This document shows positions 59,690-64,000 of a DNA stretch of 64,000 nt, one piece after another. The stretch spans positions 62,001-126,000 of the forward strand of contig CAVOYR010000004.1 of assembly GCA_963700735.1 (NCBI GenBank), in the 5' to 3' direction. The notes under the pieces were generated by a model. It was not told the DNA's origin. It ran no database searches and saw only the letters and a program-made list of their open reading frames with translations. Within the stretch, counting starts at the first letter, position 1; every line of letters begins with the position of its first letter. Both the position numbers and the translations under genes were made by a program. This stretch comes from Anderseniella sp963700735 (GTDB lineage Bacteria; Pseudomonadota; Alphaproteobacteria; Rhizobiales; Aestuariivirgaceae).

Positions 59690-59716
59690 TTGGCACTCTC
59701 CTTGGACGAGTGCTAA
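59690..59716 (-). promoter_or_regulatory. CIRCE element (HrcA operator)
   Basis: TTGGCACTC-N9-GAGTGCTAA, one mismatch from the consensus TTAGCACTC-N9-GAGTGCTAA. It lies just after the -10 box of the groES promoter, where HrcA would block transcription at normal temperature. The hrcA gene itself is not in this window. Confidence 0.95.
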
Positions 59717-59729
59717 CAGTTGCGGACGG

Positions 59730-59758
59730 GATGTAGGGCGCATGGGCAGGATCGTCAA
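59730..59758 (-). promoter_or_regulatory. groESL promoter, RpoH/sigma-70-like
   Basis: Minus-strand reading gives -35 TTGACG (preceded by CC), a 17-bp spacer and -10 TACATC. The CTTGA...CCTACAT form fits the alphaproteobacterial RpoH consensus as well as sigma-70. The CIRCE lies directly downstream. The rest of the 338-bp gap between groES and the mscS gene shows nothing else I can name. Confidence 0.6.
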
Positions 59759-59938
59759 GGGCGATGGGCCATTTTTTTGGACCTTGCGCCCGGGCAGCGC
59801 CATCAGGGTTAACGCGCCGGCCTTGCACACCTTGCCCGCTCAGGTTGCCGTGATGGGAACCTTCCGCTCGCGCGGCGATTTAGTGATTGGGTCATCTGGC
59901 CGCCATTAATCACCAAACCGCAGGGAAACACCACCTTC

Positions 59939-61024
59939 ATGCAGGCTTTTGCCCAGACCACCGAAACTGCCCCGTCCGCTGAACAATCACCACCTCCGCC
60001 GCCGCCAGCAGAGCCTGTGCAACCCCTGGACGTGTCGCCGGAAGCATTGACCGGCACATTGAACAGCTGGATTGACGGCTTTTATTCGCTGATACCCAAC
60101 ATGGTGGTGGCGCTTGTCGTCCTGTTCCTGTTCTGGCTGCTGTCAAGACTGGCGCTCAGACTGGTGAAAGCCTGGGGCGACCGCCGTGACCGCAGCAACC
60201 TTGGCGACCTGCTGGGCGGGTTTGTAAAGGTGGCAGTGATGATCTTCGGGGTGCTGATGGCGCTGACCATCGTGCTCCCGTCGGTCAAGCCTGCAGACCT
60301 GCTGGCCGGGCTGGGCATCGGGTCGGTGGCAATCGGCTTTGCCTTCAAGGACATCCTGCAGAACTGGCTTGCCGGCCTGCTCATCCTGATCAACCAGCCG
60401 TTCAAGCCCGGCGACCAGATCGTCGTCAACGACCATGAAGGGGTGGTGGACCGGATCGAGACCCGGGTCACCGCCATCACCACCTACGACAAGCGGCTTG
60501 CCCTCATTCCCAATGCCGACGTCTATACCAACGCTGTCGTCGTCAACACGGCCTTCCAGGTCCGCCGGTCGGAATATGACGTTGGTATCGGCTACGGCGA
60601 CGATATCCGCACGGCAAAGCAGGTCATCCTCGATGCGGTGAAATCGGTGGAGGGCGTAGAGGCCGACCCCGCACCGCAGGTGCTGGTGGTGGACCTTGCG
60701 GCAAGCTGGATCACCCTGCGTCCGCGCTGGTGGACCAATTCGGTGCGCTCCGACATTGTCGCCACCCGGTCGAACGTGATCGAGGCGATCAAGTACGCGC
60801 TTGATGATGCCGGCATCGACATGCCGTTCGATACCGTGGTGCACCTGTGGCACGACCAGACCGACGCGGCCGATGGCAAGCGCGGTGAACAGCGCGAAGG
60901 CTGGCCGAAGCTCGGCGACGCACCGAAAACCAGGTTCGAGATCGAACTGGAAGAGGCCGCTGCCGGGGCCTCGGAGGGCAAGTCGCGGTCCGGCGCCCGC
61001 AATTCAGCCCGTGCCGCATCGTAA
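59939..61024 (+). CDS. MscS-type mechanosensitive channel
   Basis: A 361-residue small-conductance mechanosensitive channel that releases solutes on osmotic down-shock. After a Pro-rich N-terminus (SPPPPPPAEPVQP) come about three helices; the pore helix region is GLGIGSVAIGFAFKDILQNWLAG. The beta domain has PFKPGDQIVVNDHEGVVDRIETRVTAI, and the alpha/beta C-terminal part follows, with a basic tail. It is divergent from groES. Confidence 0.93.
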   Translation: MQAFAQTTETAPSAEQSPPPPPPAEPVQPLDVSPEALTGTLNSWIDGFYSLIPNMVVALVVLFLFWLLSRLALRLVKAWGDRRDRSNLGDLLGGFVKVAVMIFGVLMALTIVLPSVKPADLLAGLGIGSVAIGFAFKDILQNWLAGLLILINQPFKPGDQIVVNDHEGVVDRIETRVTAITTYDKRLALIPNADVYTNAVVVNTAFQVRRSEYDVGIGYGDDIRTAKQVILDAVKSVEGVEADPAPQVLVVDLAASWITLRPRWWTNSVRSDIVATRSNVIEAIKYALDDAGIDMPFDTVVHLWHDQTDAADGKRGEQREGWPKLGDAPKTRFEIELEEAAAGASEGKSRSGARNSARAAS

Positions 61025-61122
61025 GTTCGCCGTCCCATGCAACCGTTCGGGGACAGTGCACGTTGTGTGGGCAAGTTACGTTGACTACCCCCACCAACAA
61101 GAACAGCAAGGCAGGCTGACTG

Positions 61123-61533
61123 ATGAGCACGTCATACCCCGTTCCCCATGGTGCCAATGTCATCATCGCCACCGGCGAAATGGCAAAGGTGTTCCACAAC
61201 AAGGGTGACCAGGACTACCTCACCCTGGAGCATGTCGAGGACCTCGTGCCGAAGGCGTTGCTGGACGACGGGCCCTCCGGCAAGACCCCGCCAGAGGAGA
61301 GCAAGCGTGAGCTCGACGAGGCGACGTTTTCAAAGCAGCTTGCCGATTATCTCTACAAGCAGGCCCACGCCGGCAAGCTGCCGGACTTCGTGCTGATTGC
61401 CGACCCCGATACCCTGGGCGAAATCAGGCCGCTGTTGCACAAGGAAGTGCAAGCCAGGCTGCTGTTTTCGGAAGCGAAGACCCTGATCAACGCCGACATG
61501 CGCGAGATCGAGCGCTCACTGTCCCGGATGTGA
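61123..61533 (+). CDS. Host-attachment family protein
   Basis: A 136-residue protein of the family annotated as required for attachment to host cells (Host_attach), related to release-factor-like (baeRF) domains. Conserved parts are IIATGEMAKVFHNKG at the start, FSKQLADYLYKQAHAGKLPDFVLIADPDTLGEIRPLLH and the C-terminal DLTN-like INADMREIE. The biochemical role is not established; the name comes from Agrobacterium work. The 3' end overlaps the TetR gene by 18 bp in convergent orientation. Confidence 0.88.
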   Translation: MSTSYPVPHGANVIIATGEMAKVFHNKGDQDYLTLEHVEDLVPKALLDDGPSGKTPPEESKRELDEATFSKQLADYLYKQAHAGKLPDFVLIADPDTLGEIRPLLHKEVQARLLFSEAKTLINADMREIERSLSRM

Positions 61534-62145
61534 CGACGGCAAGCCAGCCAGGGCTGCGCGCACCAGCAGCGTGACCTGCCGTTCCAGCTGGTCGGCCGGC
61601 ACTGCAAAGAAAAACCCCTGCAATCCCAGCGACACCACGCCATGCACGGCTGAGAACAGCAGGCCCGCCAGTTGCCACTGTTCGCCCGGCTTGCGGTCCG
61701 GATACATCCGCTCCAGCGACTTCACGATATGGCTGATCAGCTGGACGTGTTCATCGAGGTGCCAGTCCGGTATGTTGCGGTTGATCCGCTCGCCGTGCTC
61801 GAACAGCGCCGTCCAGCGATTGGTGTGGGCGATGGCAAACCGGCAATAAGCTTGCGCCAGCCCGGTGAGGCAGTGCTGGGGATCCATGTCGCGCTGCGCT
61901 GACGGCACGAATTGCGCGATGGTGCGGTCGAGCTCCGCCAGTGTGCGCGAGTTCACGGCAATCACCAGCTCATCAATATCCGCGAACACATTGTAGATCG
62001 CCCCCAGCGAGCAGCCCACCTCGCGTGACAGCTCGCGCGCACTCAGCGCCTTCAAGCCATCACGCGCCACGGTCGTTTCTGCTGCCTCGATCAGCTGCAG
62101 CCGCAACTGGTGCCTGCGTTCCGACGTCTTCGACTTGACAGCCAT
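61516..62145 (-). CDS. TetR-family repressor
   Basis: A 209-residue TetR regulator. The N-terminal helix-turn-helix is LKALSARELSREVGCSLGAIYNVFADIDEL; the C-terminal domain (TetR_C-like, WTALFEHG, VVSLGLQGFFFAVP) probably binds the inducer. ATG 62145 has AAGGG eight bases upstream. It is divergent from pspA, with three operator-like repeats in the 103-bp gap, so it very likely controls both itself and the pspA operon. Confidence 0.9.
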   Translation of the reverse strand: MAVKSKTSERRHQLRLQLIEAAETTVARDGLKALSARELSREVGCSLGAIYNVFADIDELVIAVNSRTLAELDRTIAQFVPSAQRDMDPQHCLTGLAQAYCRFAIAHTNRWTALFEHGERINRNIPDWHLDEHVQLISHIVKSLERMYPDRKPGEQWQLAGLLFSAVHGVVSLGLQGFFFAVPADQLERQVTLLVRAALAGLPSSHPGQ

Positions 62146-62161
62146 ATCGTTAACCCTTCCA

Positions 62162-62231
62162 TGAACGCCGTTCAAAATAATTCTTGAACAGCGTTCAATA
62201 TTGCGCTATCCAGTTTCATGAACAGTGTTCA
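62162..62231. promoter_or_regulatory. Three TetR operator-like palindromes between tetR and pspA
   Basis: Three 13-bp inverted repeats with the same half-site TGAAC-N3-GTTCA: 62162-62174 (centre GCC), 62185-62197 (AGC) and 62219-62231 (AGT). Spacings are 23 and 34 bp between starts. The last lies 17 bp before the pspA ATG and the first about 16 bp before the tetR ATG, so occupancy would block both. Confidence 0.85.
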
Positions 62232-62248
62232 TAAACAAGGAGGACGCG

Positions 62249-62968
62249 ATGTTCAAGTCGATTGTAACGATTTTCCGGGGCAGGGCAGCAGAAGCCGGGG
62301 AAGCCCTTATTGATGCCAATGCCATGACCATCCTGGACCAGCAGATCCGCGATTGCGCCACGGCCATAGAAACCACCAGGCGCACCCTTGCGCTGGCCAT
62401 TGCCCAGGAACGTCAGGAAGAGGCCCGGCTGGAAAAACTGTCCAGCCGCCGCGATGCCCTCGAGGCCCGGGCCGGTGCCGCGCTCGATGCCGGCAACGAA
62501 GACCTCGCCATGGAGGCCGCCGCCATGATCGCCTCTATGGAAACCGAGCACACCGATGCCAGCGCCTCGCTGGCCCGCCACAAGCTCGAAACCGAGCGCC
62601 TGCGTGGCCTGGTCAGGACGGCGCAGGCCCGGCTGACCGAACTGGAGCGGGGCAGGCGTTCCGCCCGCAAGACCGCCGCCGTGCTGAAGCTGCGCGACGT
62701 GCAGACCGGCACCAGCGTGTCGTTCACCTCGAACCTGCGCGATGCCGAGGCCACGCTCAACCGCCTCAAGGAGCGCCAGGGCGATCTTGATGCCGCCGCC
62801 CAGGCCCTCGACGAACTGGATGCCGAGACCTCTCCCGGCAGCATCGAGGACAAGCTTGCTGCTGCAGGCTTCGGCCCGCCGACGCGTACGCAGGCAAAGG
62901 ACGTGCTCGATCGCCTCAAGGCGGCGCGTGCGGGCACGGATGGCAGCAAGCCTGCGAAGCCGGAATGA
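62249..62968 (+). CDS. PspA/IM30-family membrane-stress protein
   Basis: A 239-residue PspA/Vipp1-like protein, an ESCRT-III relative that coats stressed inner membrane. It is almost all coiled coil: MFKSIVTIFRGRAAEAGEAL at the start, then long Ala/Glu/Arg/Leu heptads (about 35-140). The end is looser, with Lys/Ala. AAGGAGG lies before ATG 62249; an upstream ATG at 62225 is inside the operator region. In this window it is governed by TetR rather than by the PspF system. Confidence 0.88.
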   Translation: MFKSIVTIFRGRAAEAGEALIDANAMTILDQQIRDCATAIETTRRTLALAIAQERQEEARLEKLSSRRDALEARAGAALDAGNEDLAMEAAAMIASMETEHTDASASLARHKLETERLRGLVRTAQARLTELERGRRSARKTAAVLKLRDVQTGTSVSFTSNLRDAEATLNRLKERQGDLDAAAQALDELDAETSPGSIEDKLAAAGFGPPTRTQAKDVLDRLKAARAGTDGSKPAKPE

Positions 62969-63009
62969 CGCCTCATCCCCAACCAACCTGAAACGAAAGG
63001 ACCAAAACC

Positions 63010-63294
63010 ATGAACAAGCATCTCTTCGGCCACTCCGAGACCTGGGTGAAATTCTCCTACGTCTCGTTCTTTGCGGCCATCGGCCTTGTCGCGGCCGGCA
63101 TCATCATCACGCCCATCGACTGGTGGATGCGGGCCTATCTCATCATCGGCATGTTGATGCTGGTGCAATCGTCGATCAACGTCACCAAGACCGTGCGCGA
63201 CAACCACGAGAGCGAACGCCTGATCAACCGTCTCGAGGAAGCCCGCACCGAAAAGCTGATTCGCGACGTGCACGGAGACCTGGACAATGGCTGA
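63010..63294 (+). CDS. YiaA/YiaB-family inner-membrane protein
   Basis: A 94-residue protein with two helices (FFAAIGLVAAGIIITPIDWW and AYLIIGMLMLVQSSIN), then a charged tail (RDNHESERLINRLEEARTEKL). This is the YiaA/B two-helix domain, which is found next to PspA genes in many proteobacteria. It starts 41 bp after pspA and overlaps the lipase gene by eight bases. Confidence 0.88.
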   Translation: MNKHLFGHSETWVKFSYVSFFAAIGLVAAGIIITPIDWWMRAYLIIGMLMLVQSSINVTKTVRDNHESERLINRLEEARTEKLIRDVHGDLDNG

Positions 63295-64000
63295 TCATCA
63301 CCATGACGTGCGGGGGGCGGGCGCAAGCCCGCTCGCTGGCCTTGCCCGGGGTGCCGCACTGGTTATCGCGGTAATCGCAAGCCTCATCTGCATGGCAGCC
63401 CTGCCATCCGCCGCCCACGCAGCTGCCCCCAACTGGCAGATGCCCACCGCGGGCGGAGTGCAGCTGTGGCGCGACGAGCGGCTGCGCGGCGGCTGGCGCC
63501 TGCAGCGCAACGTCTGGACCGGCCACTGCCGCCTGCTCGACCAGGCCAACGTGCGCCGCGCCTGGGGACGGTGTTCCTCTGTCAGCCGCACGATGACGCA
63601 CCAGGCTCCGCCAAACGCCTCGCGCAAGGTGGTGCTGCTCGTGCACGGCATCGCCCGTGGCCCGTCAACCTTCGGTACCATGCCCGCGTTGCTGCGCGAG
63701 CGCGGCTACGAAACATTCGCCATCTCCTACCCTTCGACCCGTGCCGGCATTGACGATCATGCCCGGCAGCTGAAGCAGCTTATCCAGCGGATGCAGCATG
63801 TTGACGAGGTATCGTTCGTCACCCACTCAATGGGTGGTCTGGTTGTGCGCCAGCTTCTGGCCGACAAGTCCTGGCAGGCCAGCGTCAGGCCCGGCCGCGT
63901 GGTGATGATCGCGCCGCCGAACCAGGGCTCTGTCGTGGCCGCCACGCTGCACCACTCCGCTGCCTACAAGTCGGTCTACGGGCCCGCAGGCCAGCAACTG
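63287..64000 (+). CDS. Exported alpha/beta hydrolase (lipase/esterase-like), 3' end cut off
   Basis: 238 codons readable. A signal sequence (ARGAALVIAVIASLICMAALPSAAHAA) leads to a hydrolase core with VVLLVHGIARG (oxyanion HG) and the nucleophile elbow FVTHSMGGLVVRQLL. MIAPPNQGSVVA follows, as in triacylglycerol lipase / PGAP1-like families. The catalytic His and the end lie outside the window. GGAGA is eight bases before the ATG. It ends the pspA-yiaA operon as seen, so it may act on membrane lipids under stress; this is inference. Confidence 0.85.
   Translation, partial: MADHHHDVRGAGASPLAGLARGAALVIAVIASLICMAALPSAAHAAAPNWQMPTAGGVQLWRDERLRGGWRLQRNVWTGHCRLLDQANVRRAWGRCSSVSRTMTHQAPPNASRKVVLLVHGIARGPSTFGTMPALLRERGYETFAISYPSTRAGIDDHARQLKQLIQRMQHVDEVSFVTHSMGGLVVRQLLADKSWQASVRPGRVVMIAPPNQGSVVAATLHHSAAYKSVYGPAGQQL

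Overview
This is a GC-rich bacterial chromosome segment (roughly 60-65% GC by eye). The gene families and gene orders point to an alphaproteobacterium, probably of the Hyphomicrobiales group: a complete Cpa/Tad pilus locus, cytochrome c next to prephenate dehydratase, SRP RNA followed by dnaX-ybaB-recR, a yejABEF-type peptide importer, and groESL under a CIRCE element. No tRNA, rRNA or CRISPR array was seen.

Layout. (1) 1-8.3 kb is a catabolic cluster: two paralogous branched-chain-type substrate-binding proteins (the first cut by the window edge), a small cupin, two FAD aromatic hydroxylases, a Rieske oxygenase and a glutamine-synthetase-like ligase. The last two carry seven single-base insertions. 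(2) 8.5-15.2 kb holds a cold-shock protein, a PcaD-PcaC fusion, a translationally coupled EamA exporter / beta-hydroxyacid dehydrogenase / aminotransferase operon, an exported rhodanese and an MFS carrier. (3) 15.3-27.9 kb is the Flp/Tad pilus locus: TadE-like minor pilins (one frameshifted) and a CpaC-N-like protein on the minus strand; Flp pilin, CpaA, B, C, D, E, F, TadB and TadC on the plus strand; and a TadD lipoprotein facing back. A TadG-like vWA protein lies apart at 46-47.3 kb. (4) 28-31.7 kb holds a leucyl aminopeptidase, a MarR / NlpC-P60 pair and a hydroxyacid dehydrogenase. (5) 31.7-39.5 kb is a YejABEF oligopeptide importer with two tandem YejA binding proteins. (6) 39.5-48.5 kb is housekeeping: a tandem di-haem cytochrome c, PheA, NudC, SRP RNA, DnaX, YbaB, RecR and RmuC.

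(7) 48.7-53.7 kb holds a DUF1127 protein, an amidoligase coupled to a class I glutamine amidotransferase, an unassigned polytopic membrane protein and a two-domain kinase. (8) 53.7-57.5 kb is an AT-rich acquired island: a KAP-family P-loop NTPase gene broken by an IS630-family element inserted at TA. (9) 57.5-61 kb is groES-groEL with an RpoH-like promoter and CIRCE, and an MscS channel. (10) 61.1-64 kb holds a host-attachment-family protein and a TetR gene divergent from a PspA / YiaA / lipase operon, with three near-identical 13-bp operators between them; the lipase runs off the window.

The strongest leads are the amidoligase-amidotransferase pair, the amide-forming aromatic cluster with its all-plus-one frameshifts, the TetR-PspA module with its triple operator, and the IS-broken KAP NTPase island.
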